Origin: Ectothiorhodospira shaposhnikovii
GTDB taxonomy: Bacteria; Pseudomonadota; Gammaproteobacteria; Ectothiorhodospirales; Ectothiorhodospiraceae
Reading direction: 5' to 3'
DNA length: 64,000 nt
Assembly (NCBI RefSeq): GCF_022227765.1
Contig: NZ_JAJMLZ010000007.1
Location: 62,001 to 126,000 of the forward strand
A program made the translations under genes and the position numbers. Positions 35,159 to 44,735 of this stretch are shown here, one piece after another (position 1 is the stretch's first letter; each line of letters begins with the position of its first letter). The notes under the pieces were generated by a model, which saw nothing but the letters and a program-made list of their open reading frames with translations, was not told the origin of the DNA and did not search any database.

Positions 35159-36188
35159 CGCAACCGCCGCCCCACTCCCGCAACTGCTCGACTATCAGCG
35201 GAATCGCCGGTGGTTCCTGATCGGTAAAGGGCATGCGCACCAGCAGACCCCGATGGGATGCGGGCACGATCACCGGTGCCGGGGCACCCTCGAAGGGCAG
35301 CGAGACCACCGGCACGGCGCCGTCTCCCAGGGACTCCCCGGTGGAGGACCACCAATCCTCGACCCGGACCGGCAGGTCCTCGATACCCAGTTCCTCGGAC
35401 AGGGCATCCAGACTGGCGCGCATCGCCGGGGTGGGTTCGGTCAGCTGGCCACCGATCACGCGCGCCGGGACTTCGGGGGGCCAGGGCCTGCGGTTGAGAT
35501 CCCGCAGAAATTCACTGTCGGGTCGCAGGTCGATCTTGGCCGCGCCGGTGCCGTCACGCAGACCGGCCCAGAGGGAAAAGCGGCCTTCGGGGATATCCGC
35601 CAGCCATTCGCGCACTTCAAGCCAGACCCGCAGTCTGGCCCAGTCGGAGCCCTGGTTGGGTGTCCCCACCAGGATGGCGCCGCCCACGGGAGGACCCTGA
35701 ATCTCCGCATCGGCCGCCGCCGGGTGTCGCCGACGGGTCACGAAATCCCGGATGATCAGCCCCCCCATGCTATGCCCGATCAGGATGACCGATCGCTCGT
35801 TGTCCAGCGTTTCCCAGTAATCGGCCAGCAGATCCGCACTATGATCAATGGCCTGATCGTTGGGATAACGGAATTCCCATACCGTCAGGCAGGCCGCCTC
35901 CAGCTCGGGCACCAGGTCATCCCAGATTCCACCCGGCTCGTCCAGACCGTGAATCAGGACGACGTCCGGAACATTCGCCGCCCCACCGTTGCCGCGGGGG
36001 ATGAACCCGATCAGTTCCGGCGGCAGGGACATGGCCTCCGGAAACCAGGTTTCCAGCCGTTCCTGGACCGTGATACGGAACTCCCGTTCCAGATCGGGAT
36101 TACGTTCCGTCCAGAACACCCATCCGGTGAACGGTGTGAAGACGACCAGCAGCAACAGCAGCAGGATGAACAGCGTTAATCGGCGCAT
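35142..36188 (-). CDS. Membrane-anchored alpha/beta hydrolase (lipase-like)
   Basis: The protein has 348 residues from ATG 36188, where an N-terminal signal anchor begins (RRLTLFILLLLLLVVFTPF). The hydrolase core has VVLIHGLDEPGGIWDDL (oxyanion region), the nucleophile elbow LIGHSMGGLI, VGTPNQGSDWA, and a late Asp and His (GDGAVPVVSLPF, ASHRGLL) completing a Ser-Asp-His triad. It resembles PGAP1/lipase-type esterases; substrate unknown. The last few codons fall within the fic fragment, so the island boundary may have replaced the original C-terminus. Confidence 0.78.
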   Translation of the reverse strand: MRRLTLFILLLLLLVVFTPFTGWVFWTERNPDLEREFRITVQERLETWFPEAMSLPPELIGFIPRGNGGAANVPDVVLIHGLDEPGGIWDDLVPELEAACLTVWEFRYPNDQAIDHSADLLADYWETLDNERSVILIGHSMGGLIIRDFVTRRRHPAAADAEIQGPPVGGAILVGTPNQGSDWARLRVWLEVREWLADIPEGRFSLWAGLRDGTGAAKIDLRPDSEFLRDLNRRPWPPEVPARVIGGQLTEPTPAMRASLDALSEELGIEDLPVRVEDWWSSTGESLGDGAVPVVSLPFEGAPAPVIVPASHRGLLVRMPFTDQEPPAIPLIVEQLREWGGGCERDRR

Positions 36189-36267
36189 TATCTCCGGCTC
36201 CCAAACACTCCTCGGACAGCACCATGTTCGGCGTGAAGGTGCCGTGATGCAAGGGGCCGACCCGAAC

Positions 36268-36951
36268 TCAGACCTCCTGGCCCAACAGACGGCGCAACCC
36301 TGCCCGATCCTTGAGCAGCAGTGTCTCACCGGATACCTCCACCAGTGCCTGGGTCCTCAGCCGGGCCAGAATCCGTGACAGGGTTTCGGGTTTCATGGAC
36401 AGACGCGAGGCGATGATCTGCTTGGGGAGATCCAGTCGCACCTCCCCGGCGTCATCCCGTGGCTGCGACAGCAGGTACGCCACCAGGCGGTAGGTGGCGT
36501 TGTGAAGCGTGAGTTCATCGATGTGGCTGAGCAGACCGTGGACCCGACGGCTCAGACTGCCGAGCATCTTCAGGGCCAGATCGGGGGCCTCGGCGAGCAG
36601 GGACAGGAAGGTGTCATGATCGAAGATCACAAGTTCCGTGTCCGCCAGGGCCGTGGCATTCACCGGATAACGCCGCTGCTCCATGAACATCACCGCTTCG
36701 GCAAACAGCTGACCGGTCTGTATCACCTCCACGACCTTCTCATCCCCGTCGCGGGACAACAGGAACAGCTTGATGGCACCTTGACGCACCAGAAAGAAGT
36801 GGCGGGCAGCATCACCCTGTGAGAACAGGGGCTCGCCGGCCAGACAGCGCTTCTCCCGGGCGGCACCGCGGATACGCTCCAGCTGCGCCGTCGTCAACGG
36901 CTCGAACAGTGCCAGACGTTGCAGTTCAGCCTCTTGAATCATGGAACTCAC
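36268..36951 (-). CDS. Crp/Fnr-family regulator, DNR-like
   Basis: A 227-residue protein with a cyclic-nucleotide-binding-like domain (FSQGDAARHFFLVRQGAIKLF, TGQLFAEAVMF), a long dimer helix, and a C-terminal winged helix (LPKQIIASRLSMKPETLSRILARL). There is no N-terminal Cys cluster, so it is not an oxygen-sensing FNR. The AEAVMF block and overall pattern resemble DNR, which senses nitric oxide through haem. The ligand here is unproven. It follows the flavin reductase gene on the same strand. Confidence 0.82.
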   Translation of the reverse strand: MSSMIQEAELQRLALFEPLTTAQLERIRGAAREKRCLAGEPLFSQGDAARHFFLVRQGAIKLFLLSRDGDEKVVEVIQTGQLFAEAVMFMEQRRYPVNATALADTELVIFDHDTFLSLLAEAPDLALKMLGSLSRRVHGLLSHIDELTLHNATYRLVAYLLSQPRDDAGEVRLDLPKQIIASRLSMKPETLSRILARLRTQALVEVSGETLLLKDRAGLRRLLGQEV

Positions 36952-36981
36952 CCCCCCGGGAGTGACTCACCGAATCCATGT

Positions 36982-37500
36982 TCAAACCTTCAATGTCTGA
37001 TAGGCGCCGCGAAAATACAGCAGCGGCGGTGCCTCCCTGGGCGTCGACAGCGCCAGCACCTCACCGATGAAAATGACATGGTCGCCGCCTTCATGGGTCG
37101 CCACGGTACGGCATTCAAAGCTGGCCAGCATCTCCGGCAGGATCGGCGCCCCCGTGGACCAGACGGCATGCTCGATGCCCGCCCAGCGATCAGGATCACT
37201 GGAGGCAAATCGGGCGGATACTTCCATCTGATCATGGGCCAGCACATTGACGGCAAAAGCGCCACTGCCGAGGAATGCAGGCAGGCACTGGGCCTCCCGG
37301 CGCAGGCTGAAGAGTACCAGCGGGGGGTCCAGGGATAACGAGCTGAAGGAGTTCGCGGTAAAGCCCTGGGGCTGTCCAGTGCCGGGATCACGACAGGTGA
37401 TCACGGTAATGCCGGTGGCAAAACGCCCCAGGGCATCACGAAAGAAGCGGTCATCAGTGACCGGCCTCGGCTCGGGAAAGATCATGCCGGAAGGCTTCAT
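36982..37500 (-). CDS. Flavin reductase-like FMN-binding protein
   Basis: The protein has about 172 residues if it starts at ATG 37500. Further Met codons (37584, 37530 and 37485) leave the start open, and the family usually begins about 10 residues before FRDALGRFATGITVIT. Other motifs are GFTANSFSSLSLDPPLVLFSL and FAVNVLAHDQ. Such proteins reduce flavins with NAD(P)H, often supplying monooxygenases, or bind FMN as electron carriers. The adjacent DNR-like regulator may control it. Confidence 0.82.
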   Translation of the reverse strand: MKPSGMIFPEPRPVTDDRFFRDALGRFATGITVITCRDPGTGQPQGFTANSFSSLSLDPPLVLFSLRREAQCLPAFLGSGAFAVNVLAHDQMEVSARFASSDPDRWAGIEHAVWSTGAPILPEMLASFECRTVATHEGGDHVIFIGEVLALSTPREAPPLLYFRGAYQTLKV

Positions 37501-37642
37501 CAGTTTGGGCCTACGCAGGGAGTGTGCCATAAGGTTATACCAGAGCACCCGGAAGACGCGCTCCAGCAGAGGCGGACCAGGCATCTGGACTGATTATGAA
37601 GGAAAGCCGGTCAGCGGTGAGTTATGATGCCACGGTCCATCC

Positions 37643-37658
37643 TGTGATGCAGCTCACA
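37643..37658. promoter_or_regulatory. Perfect CRP-type binding palindrome
   Basis: TGTGATGCAGCTCACA matches the CRP/Vfr consensus half-sites TGTGA-N6-TCACA exactly. It lies in the region shared by the flavin reductase gene and the GGDEF-EAL gene, ending 22 bp before the latter's ATG. Being so close to the start codon it would probably repress that gene or activate in the other direction. Confidence 0.65.
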
Positions 37659-37680
37659 ACCCTGATAGCCCAGCCAGCCG

Positions 37681-40600
37681 ATGTCCAAAGACGAACGCAC
37701 TTCGGAACACGCCAGACACATCCGAGAACAGGCCCAGGAGGCGCTGCGCCGGGGTGAGTTCGATCTGGCGCAACAGATGCTGGAAAAAGGGGAAACCAAC
37801 CTCGCCGAGATCACCCAGAAACTGCGGATCTATCAGGCGGAACTAGAGATCCAGAATACCGAACTCAGGGAGGCACAGCTCACCACCCAACGGGCACTGG
37901 AACGCTATACCGCCTTCTTTGCAGGCATTCCCATCGCCGCGATCGTGGTGGATCGTCATGGCCTGATCCTGGACTCCAACGACCAGGCACACCGACTGTT
38001 GGGTTTACAAACCAGTCAACTGCGTCGCTATTTCCTGCGTCGGCTGATCCCCAGGGAGGAAGAAAGCCGTCTCCATCAGGCCCTGCTTAAGACTGAAGAA
38101 AAGGGCCAGCATATCGTCGAACATATCAGCTTCATCCGGCCCGAGGGGGATGCCTTCATGGCCGAACTCCACCTTGCCCGACTCCCCGGCCGGGACGGCA
38201 ACGCCCATGAGTTCGTCTGCGCCGTGGTGGACCTGACGGAACATATCCGCCACGAGATGGAAATCTCCCTGGCGCATGATGAACTGAGGGAAAGTGAAGC
38301 CCGCTACAAGGTTCTGGCCGACTACTCTCCGGTGTGGGATTACTGGCTGGGAGCGGACGGCCAGTACCGATATGTGTCTCCGGGGTGTCTTGAGATCAGC
38401 GGCCATCCGCCCGAAGCCTTCATGGACAACCCCCGCATGATGGATCAGATCCTGCTCCCCGCCGATCTCTCCCGCTGGATTGCCCATCAGGAAATGATCA
38501 AGCACGCCAAGGCACAAGAACCCGCCTGCAGCATGGAATTACGCATCCGTCATGCCAGCGGCGACATCCGCTGGATCGAGCACGAATGTCAGCCCGTCAT
38601 CAGCAAGGAGGGTCAATACCAGGGTCGAAGAGGCGTCAACCGGGACATTACCGAGCGCAAGCGGGCAGAAATGCAGGTGGCCCAGATCAGCATGCTCTAC
38701 GCCACCCTGAGCGCGGTCAATCAGGCCATCGTGCGCATCGAGGATGAACAGTTGCTGCTGGACAACCTGACCCGTATCGCCGTGGACTACGGCCGCTTCA
38801 ACGCCTGTGTCATCAGCCTGTGCCCGGAACCCGGGGCGGACCCGGTAACCAAGTCGTTCAACGGCTTGACACCGCAACAATGCCGCTCCATGCCGCTGAT
38901 GGAGGCCTGGCGCGCCATCAACCACCAACCGTACGTCTATGCCCACCGTGACGACCCGGATGCCCCGCTCCTGTGGCAGGCCTGGGCAAGGCGCAACGGC
39001 ATCCACACCTTCGGACATTACCCGCTCATGCGGGAATACCGCCTGGTGGGCATGGCCAGCTTCATGTCGGATACGGCGGAGAGCTTCACCCCGCAGATCG
39101 ACCGCCTGGTACAGGACATCACGGAGGATTTTTCCTATGCCCTCCAGCACCTGGCACTGGAACAGAAGCGACGGGCCACCGAAACCGCCTTGCAGGAAAG
39201 CGAATCCCGCTATCGCAGCCTGTTCGAAAACAGTCACTCGGTGATGCTGCTGATCGACCCTGAAGACGGCAGTATCGTGGATGCCAACCCCGGTGCCTGC
39301 CAGTTCTACGGCTGGGAACGGGCCGTACTGGCACAACGACATTTTTCGGATCTCACGATACACCCTCCCGCGGAAACAAGAATTCAGCTGGATCACCTGT
39401 CTCGTGAACGACAGGAACATATCAGGGACACCCACCGGCTGGCCAATGGGGAACTGCGACAGGTCGAGATCTATACCGGGATGATTCAGATCAAGGGCAA
39501 GGACCTGCTCCATGCCGTCGTGCATGACATTACCGATAGAATCCGTACCGAGGAACGCCTGCGCCTGGCGGATCGGGTATTTCAAGCGGCGGCGGAAGGC
39601 ATCATGGTCACGGATGTGCAACGGCGCATCGTGGCGGTCAACCCCGCCTTTACCGAAATCACCGGTTATTCGGAGCAGGAAGCTCTCGGCCAGACACCGA
39701 AATTGCTCAGATCGGGCCGACACGACGAAAGCTTCTACGAAGCCCTCATGCAGCAATTGCATGACTCCGGCAACTGGCGCGGCGAAATCTGGAACAAGCG
39801 CAAGGACGGCACCCTCTACCCCGAATGGCTGACCATCAGCGTGGTCAGGGATGACCAGGGAGAGATCTCCCACTATGTCGGTGTATTCAGCGATATCGGT
39901 CAGGTCAAGGAGGCCCAGAGACAACTGGAGCTGATGGCCCATTTCGACCCTCTCACCGGCCTGGCCAATCGGGCCCTGTTCAAGGATCGCCTCAACCACA
40001 GCCTGCGCAGGGCAAAACGGCAGGGCAATACCCTGGCCTTGCTGTTCATCGATCTGGATCGGTTCAAGACCATCAATGACACCCTGGGACACAACCAGGG
40101 GGATCTTCTGCTGCAGACCGTCGCCAAGCGCATGGCAGACAACGTTCGGGCCTCGGACACACTGGCGCGCCTGGGCGGCGATGAATTCGTGTTGCTGCTG
40201 GAAAACGATGCCACCATGAGCAACATCCAGACCCTGTGCCAAAAAATACTCACCGTGCTGTCGGTCCCGGTCAGGCTGGATGAGCATGAGGTGGTGGTCA
40301 CCGCCAGTATCGGCGTTGCGATCTATCCGGAAGACGGGCGGGATGCGGACACCCTGCTCAAGCACGCCGACCTGGCCATGTATCAGGCCAAGAGCGATGG
40401 ACGCAACGACTATCACTTCTTTGCCCCCAATCTCTCGGCCGGTGTACTGGAAAAGCTGAAACTGGAAGCCGCCCTGAGAGGGGCCTGCTCCCACAACGAG
40501 TTGATCCTGCATTATCAGCCGCAGATCGATCTGAATACTCGGCATCTTCAAGGAGTCGAGGCCTTGGTACGGTGGCTTCATCCCGGCCTGGGCATGACCT

Positions 40601-41244
40601 CTCCCGCGGACTTCATCCCGCTGGCGGAAGATATCGGCATCATCGGAGAAATCGGCAACTGGGTCCTCAGGGAGGCCTGCCGGCAAATGCATCAATGGCG
40701 CCGGGATGGCCTGCATATCCCGCAGGTGGCCGTCAACCTCTCGGTGCAGCAACTGGAGCGGGAAAACCTGGTGATCCAGGTGCGCGAGGCCTTGAGAGAC
40801 TTTGACCTCCCCGCCCAGTGCCTGGAACTGGAAGTCACGGAATCCCTGATCATGCGCGCCCCCGAAAAGACCTTGAGCGCATTGCAGGAACTCAAGTCGC
40901 TCGGGGTGAAGCTGGCGGTCGATGACTTCGGCATCGGTTATTCATGCCTTTCCTATCTCAAGCGTCTGCCCCTGGACCGGATCAAGATCGACCAGTCCTT
41001 TGTTCGTGACGTGGGACGGGATACCAATGACGAAACCATCGTCCGGGCCATCATCGGCCTGGGCAAGAGCCTGGGGCTGGAAACCGTGGCGGAAGGCATC
41101 GAAGAGGCACGTCAGGTCAGCTTCCTGCTCAGGGAGGGGTGCCTGTCGGGGCAGGGCTACCTGTTCGGCATGCCTCTGCCCGCCGAGGATTTGATCACAC
41201 AATGGCGGGAGCAGATCCCGGGTCAGGGCAACCGGCTACACTGA
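37681..41244 (+). CDS. Multi-PAS/GAF GGDEF-EAL cyclic-di-GMP signalling protein
   Basis: A 1187-residue cytoplasmic protein without membrane segments. After an N-terminal coiled coil (about 10-70) come a PAS domain (about 75-190), a second PAS with its PAC segment (about 205-330), a GAF-like domain (about 340-500), two more PAS domains (about 505-620 and 630-750), a diguanylate cyclase domain with intact GGDEF (832-836) and a phosphodiesterase domain with intact EAL (960-962) and DDFGIGYS. Both catalytic signatures are present, so either or both activities are possible. The PAS/GAF array suggests redox, light or small-molecule sensing. Confidence 0.93.
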   Translation: MSKDERTSEHARHIREQAQEALRRGEFDLAQQMLEKGETNLAEITQKLRIYQAELEIQNTELREAQLTTQRALERYTAFFAGIPIAAIVVDRHGLILDSNDQAHRLLGLQTSQLRRYFLRRLIPREEESRLHQALLKTEEKGQHIVEHISFIRPEGDAFMAELHLARLPGRDGNAHEFVCAVVDLTEHIRHEMEISLAHDELRESEARYKVLADYSPVWDYWLGADGQYRYVSPGCLEISGHPPEAFMDNPRMMDQILLPADLSRWIAHQEMIKHAKAQEPACSMELRIRHASGDIRWIEHECQPVISKEGQYQGRRGVNRDITERKRAEMQVAQISMLYATLSAVNQAIVRIEDEQLLLDNLTRIAVDYGRFNACVISLCPEPGADPVTKSFNGLTPQQCRSMPLMEAWRAINHQPYVYAHRDDPDAPLLWQAWARRNGIHTFGHYPLMREYRLVGMASFMSDTAESFTPQIDRLVQDITEDFSYALQHLALEQKRRATETALQESESRYRSLFENSHSVMLLIDPEDGSIVDANPGACQFYGWERAVLAQRHFSDLTIHPPAETRIQLDHLSRERQEHIRDTHRLANGELRQVEIYTGMIQIKGKDLLHAVVHDITDRIRTEERLRLADRVFQAAAEGIMVTDVQRRIVAVNPAFTEITGYSEQEALGQTPKLLRSGRHDESFYEALMQQLHDSGNWRGEIWNKRKDGTLYPEWLTISVVRDDQGEISHYVGVFSDIGQVKEAQRQLELMAHFDPLTGLANRALFKDRLNHSLRRAKRQGNTLALLFIDLDRFKTINDTLGHNQGDLLLQTVAKRMADNVRASDTLARLGGDEFVLLLENDATMSNIQTLCQKILTVLSVPVRLDEHEVVVTASIGVAIYPEDGRDADTLLKHADLAMYQAKSDGRNDYHFFAPNLSAGVLEKLKLEAALRGACSHNELILHYQPQIDLNTRHLQGVEALVRWLHPGLGMTSPADFIPLAEDIGIIGEIGNWVLREACRQMHQWRRDGLHIPQVAVNLSVQQLERENLVIQVREALRDFDLPAQCLELEVTESLIMRAPEKTLSALQELKSLGVKLAVDDFGIGYSCLSYLKRLPLDRIKIDQSFVRDVGRDTNDETIVRAIIGLGKSLGLETVAEGIEEARQVSFLLREGCLSGQGYLFGMPLPAEDLITQWREQIPGQGNRLH

Positions 41245-41259
41245 CCGCGCCCTCTCCGG

Positions 41260-44200
41260 CTACGACGCCTGCGTTTCGGCGGGCGCCTGCGCCTGGCCGA
41301 GGATCCAGTCGGTAATCTCCAAGTGACTGACAATGGCCCCGCCATCCGGATGATGCAACTTGCCGGCATGCATCAGGAACCAGCGCCGCGTGTCCGCCGA
41401 GTGGCAAGGGTACTCAAAGCTGAAGCCGTCCAGATCCCCCTTGAGTACCCTCTGCAAACCCTGCAATGCCTTGAGTGCATAGGGTGCATCGGGATTGTCC
41501 GTATCTTCCATCTTGCAGGCATCCAGATAGTTGACGCCTACCCCCGAGCCATTGAGCGTCCGGTCGCCGTTCCTTTCCGCAAAGGTGTGCCAGGCCTTGT
41601 TCACCATCAGGATGACGCCGTCGTTGTCGATCACGGCCACGTGGTGATCAAGGGAGTCCAGTACCGCCTGCAAAAGGGCCACATCCCGGATGGAGGTGAT
41701 ATCCACCAGGGTGATCACCGCGCCCCGGGTGGAAGCCCCCTGCAGGGTATAGGGCAGGATGCGTAGCAGATAGTGGCGTCCGGACTCCGAACTGACCTCA
41801 TGCTCCTGCATCCGGCCTTCACGCAGGCTGTGACGCAGATCATGCATGAGATCCGGGTAATCCAGGGAATGGGTGAAATCATCGATGGGACGCCCCACAT
41901 CCCCATCCCGGATCTTGAAGATCTGCGTGGCCTCCGGCGTGAACCGGGTGATGCGCATCGACTCATCCAAAAACAGGGTGGCGATGGATGCCGCCTTGGC
42001 CATGCCGTCCAGGTCGGCATTGAGCCGGTTTAGGATCTGGATCTTTTCCTGGTTTTCCGCGTTGACCGTATAGAGCTCCTCGTTGACGGACTGCAACTCC
42101 TCGTTGGAGCTTTGCAACTCCTCGTTGGCGGCCATCATTTCTTCGTTGGTGGCCTGGAGCTCCTCATTGGATGCCTCCAGTTCCTCGATGGTGGCCTGGA
42201 GGCTTTCCCGGGTCGCCGCCAGCTCCTGTTCCAATGACTGGAGGCGCTCCATCGCCTCCGCATTCACATCCAGTGGCGGGGCGCCATCCGACAGGTTGGT
42301 ATTGCCGGTATCCAGGGGCTCAAAGGACAACAGCATGAACACAGCACTGCGATCATCGCCCACCAGCGGCAGGGCTGAGATGCACAATCGCTGCGATGAC
42401 CCGTCAGGTAGCCTGAAGGTACTGGCCTCGGAGCGGACCGGCTCACGACTCTTGGCAGCGCGCCGCAACAACGCCTGCGCCACCGGCACGATACCGCTTG
42501 GCAACAACTTGGATATCTCCAACGAAATACTGCCGGAGGGAAAGTGCAGATAGCGCTGAGCCAAACCGAAGATATGGACCAACTCCATGGTCTCGGACAG
42601 CAGGATGCTGGGCGGTGCATGATCGCGCAGCAGCTGCTGCTGGGCTGCATCAATGGCAGAGGCATCCAGACTACGCCCCGGCTGCGCACCCAGGCGCCGC
42701 CCTCGAGTCGACGCAGGACTGCGTGACCCCAGGAGCGCGGAACTGGAGTGCGAATCCAACGGCAAGCTGGTACTGCGCAGCATCTGAAACAGCTTGTGCT
42801 TGCTGCTCACCGGGGTGAAGTCCGAACTCAGTCCGGCCAGGGACTCGCTGCTGCCCAAAAAGAGATAGCCGCCCGGCGCCAGGGCATACTGGAGCCGACG
42901 CAGGGCCCGTTCCTGGGCACCGGGCACGAAATAGATCAGGACATTGCGGCAGGTCACCATGTCCATGCGCGTGAACGGCGGGTCTTCCAGCAGGTTGTGA
43001 CGCGCAAAGACCAGGGTCTGGCGCAGGTCCGGCTTGACCACGAAATGGCTGCCCCGCTTGATGAAGAAGCGCTCCAGCCGCTCGGGCGATACCTCGGCCA
43101 TGATGGCCTCGGAAAAGGTGCCGGCGCTGGCGGCATCCACATTCTTCTGCTCCACGTCCGTGGCAAAAATCTTGATGTCCGGCCAGCGCCTTGCGCGATC
43201 AAAAGCCTCGGCAAACAGGATGGCAATGGAATAGGCCTCTTCCCCGGTGGACATGCCCGCCACCCAGACCCGGATGGGATGGGATCCGGAAGCCTGCTGG
43301 ACAATCTGCTCCACCGCCTTGGAAGCCAGGGTGTCGAAGGCTTCCAGATCGCGAAAGAAATTCGTTACCGGAATGAGGATCTCACGGCGCAGCACCGACA
43401 CCTCGCCGGCATCATTCTCCAGCAGTTCCAGGTAATGCTCGAAATCCGGCACATGACGCACCTGCATGCGGCGTTCGATGCGTCTGAGTACCGTGGCCGG
43501 CTTGTAGTCACGGAAGTTCACCCCGCCGTGGTTGTGCAGCAAGTGAAAGATGCCCTCCAGGGCCGAGCCGATATCCAGGTCCGAGGCGGTCCTTGGCGGC
43601 GGCCCCACCCGGGTTTCCGGTTTTTGCAGAATATGGTCCTTGATCCGTCGCCCCAGGGTCTCCGCCGGCAGAATCTCATCCACCAGGCCGGTGGCGATGA
43701 CACTGCGGGGCATGCCGTCGAACTTGGCACTCTCCGGATCCTGGGCCAGCAGCAGACCACCGGCGTCATTGATGGCCACCGATCCCCGAGTGCCATCCGA
43801 CCCCGTACCGGACAGGATCACACCGATGCAGCGATCCCGAAACTCCCGCGCCAGGGAAGAGAAGAACAGGTCAATGGGCAGGGAGAGCGCCTTGGGGTTC
43901 TTCGGACTCAGCCGTAGCTGGCCCTCGGAAATGGTCATCAGGTTGCCCGGTGGGATCAGGTAGATGGTTTCCGCCTCGATCTCCATGGCGTCGCGCACGG
44001 TCACCACCGGCATACTGGTATGGCGTGCCAGCAAGTTGGCCATCAGGCTCTTGTGGTCGGGAGACAGATGCTGGACCACCACGAAAGCGGCCCCCGAGCC
44101 TGAAGGCATGGCATCAAAGAGCTGTTCCAAGGCCTCCAGTCCACCGGCCGACGCACCGATACCCACCACATGACCGCAGAAATCGCTACGGATCATTTCC

Positions 44201-44373
44201 TGATCCTCGGCCTCCACGGGCATTTCAGGTTCTTCATCCCGGGGCGTCCGCCCACCCGCCTTCACCTCGCCATCGTCAATGGCCTCCACCATGCCCACAT
44301 CGTCGATATCATCGTCCGTCCTGGTCGTGGTATCCGGGGCTGAGTCAGACAAGGGAGCTTTTTTCGGGGTCAT
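41260..44373 (-). CDS. CheB-CheR-PAS fusion protein
   Basis: A 1037-residue hybrid. An acidic N-terminal stretch (1-65) is followed by a CheB methylesterase domain with GIGASAGGLEAL (catalytic Ser75), VVQHLSPDHKSLM (His) and GTGSDGTRG (Asp). A CheR methyltransferase follows (about 265-520: RRIERRMQVRHV, VWVAGMSTGEEAYSIAIL). Next come a PAS-like region, a striking heptad coiled coil (about 690-790, repeating EELQ(A/S)xNEE) and two C-terminal PAS domains. There is no receiver domain and no histidine kinase domain. Such proteins modify chemoreceptors or act in biofilm signalling. It converges on the GGDEF-EAL gene. Confidence 0.92.
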   Translation of the reverse strand: MTPKKAPLSDSAPDTTTRTDDDIDDVGMVEAIDDGEVKAGGRTPRDEEPEMPVEAEDQEMIRSDFCGHVVGIGASAGGLEALEQLFDAMPSGSGAAFVVVQHLSPDHKSLMANLLARHTSMPVVTVRDAMEIEAETIYLIPPGNLMTISEGQLRLSPKNPKALSLPIDLFFSSLAREFRDRCIGVILSGTGSDGTRGSVAINDAGGLLLAQDPESAKFDGMPRSVIATGLVDEILPAETLGRRIKDHILQKPETRVGPPPRTASDLDIGSALEGIFHLLHNHGGVNFRDYKPATVLRRIERRMQVRHVPDFEHYLELLENDAGEVSVLRREILIPVTNFFRDLEAFDTLASKAVEQIVQQASGSHPIRVWVAGMSTGEEAYSIAILFAEAFDRARRWPDIKIFATDVEQKNVDAASAGTFSEAIMAEVSPERLERFFIKRGSHFVVKPDLRQTLVFARHNLLEDPPFTRMDMVTCRNVLIYFVPGAQERALRRLQYALAPGGYLFLGSSESLAGLSSDFTPVSSKHKLFQMLRSTSLPLDSHSSSALLGSRSPASTRGRRLGAQPGRSLDASAIDAAQQQLLRDHAPPSILLSETMELVHIFGLAQRYLHFPSGSISLEISKLLPSGIVPVAQALLRRAAKSREPVRSEASTFRLPDGSSQRLCISALPLVGDDRSAVFMLLSFEPLDTGNTNLSDGAPPLDVNAEAMERLQSLEQELAATRESLQATIEELEASNEELQATNEEMMAANEELQSSNEELQSVNEELYTVNAENQEKIQILNRLNADLDGMAKAASIATLFLDESMRITRFTPEATQIFKIRDGDVGRPIDDFTHSLDYPDLMHDLRHSLREGRMQEHEVSSESGRHYLLRILPYTLQGASTRGAVITLVDITSIRDVALLQAVLDSLDHHVAVIDNDGVILMVNKAWHTFAERNGDRTLNGSGVGVNYLDACKMEDTDNPDAPYALKALQGLQRVLKGDLDGFSFEYPCHSADTRRWFLMHAGKLHHPDGGAIVSHLEITDWILGQAQAPAETQAS

Positions 44374-44490
44374 AGGGTTCCTTTGCAGGATCTGAAGTAC
44401 TCATCAAGGATTGTAGTGCATGGCGACACCGATTCAGAACCGACTGATGGGCGGGGGGATAGGCATGATGCGCCAGCCGGCAAGACGACC

Positions 44491-44535
44491 AAAAAAAACC
44501 CGGCAAGGTCGTGATACACGAAAACCTTGCCGGGT
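44491..44535 (-). terminator. Rho-independent terminator, probably of tRNA-Ser before integration
   Basis: A perfect 12-bp stem ACCCGGCAAGGT/ACCTTGCCGGGT with an A-run on its left, that is, a T-run for minus-strand transcripts. Just to its right is the 14-bp copy of the tRNA-Ser 3' end. In the uninterrupted chromosome the tRNA gene would read directly into this terminator; the 11-kb element now separates them. Confidence 0.85.
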
Positions 44536-44555
44536 GATGGGACTGTCTGATTGAT

Positions 44556-44569
44556 TGGCGGAGAGGGAG
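44556..44569. repeat. attL: 14-bp copy of tRNA-Ser 3' end
   Basis: TGGCGGAGAGGGAG is identical to 55627-55640, the (complemented) 3' end of tRNA-Ser(CGA). It marks the left junction of the integrated element, with the integrase gene 167 bp inside. Confidence 0.88.
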
Positions 44570-44735
44570 TCTGCCATTTTCGTGATGCAGACCGTAACCT
44601 CCCGTGCCTTAAACCCTTGTAGCGCGGGCATTTCCCGGCTTTCCGTTGCGTCACCACGTCTCACAGTGTAACGTCCAATTTCAGCTTTTTTGTTGGACGG
44701 ATGGGTGGACGGCCCATCATGGCGGAGACAGTGAC

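Noticed and set aside
44646-44735. Earlier start for the integrase
   Set aside because: The extra 30 codons show no family similarity and run back towards attL; the ATG at 44736 has a ribosome-binding site and begins the conserved N-terminus.
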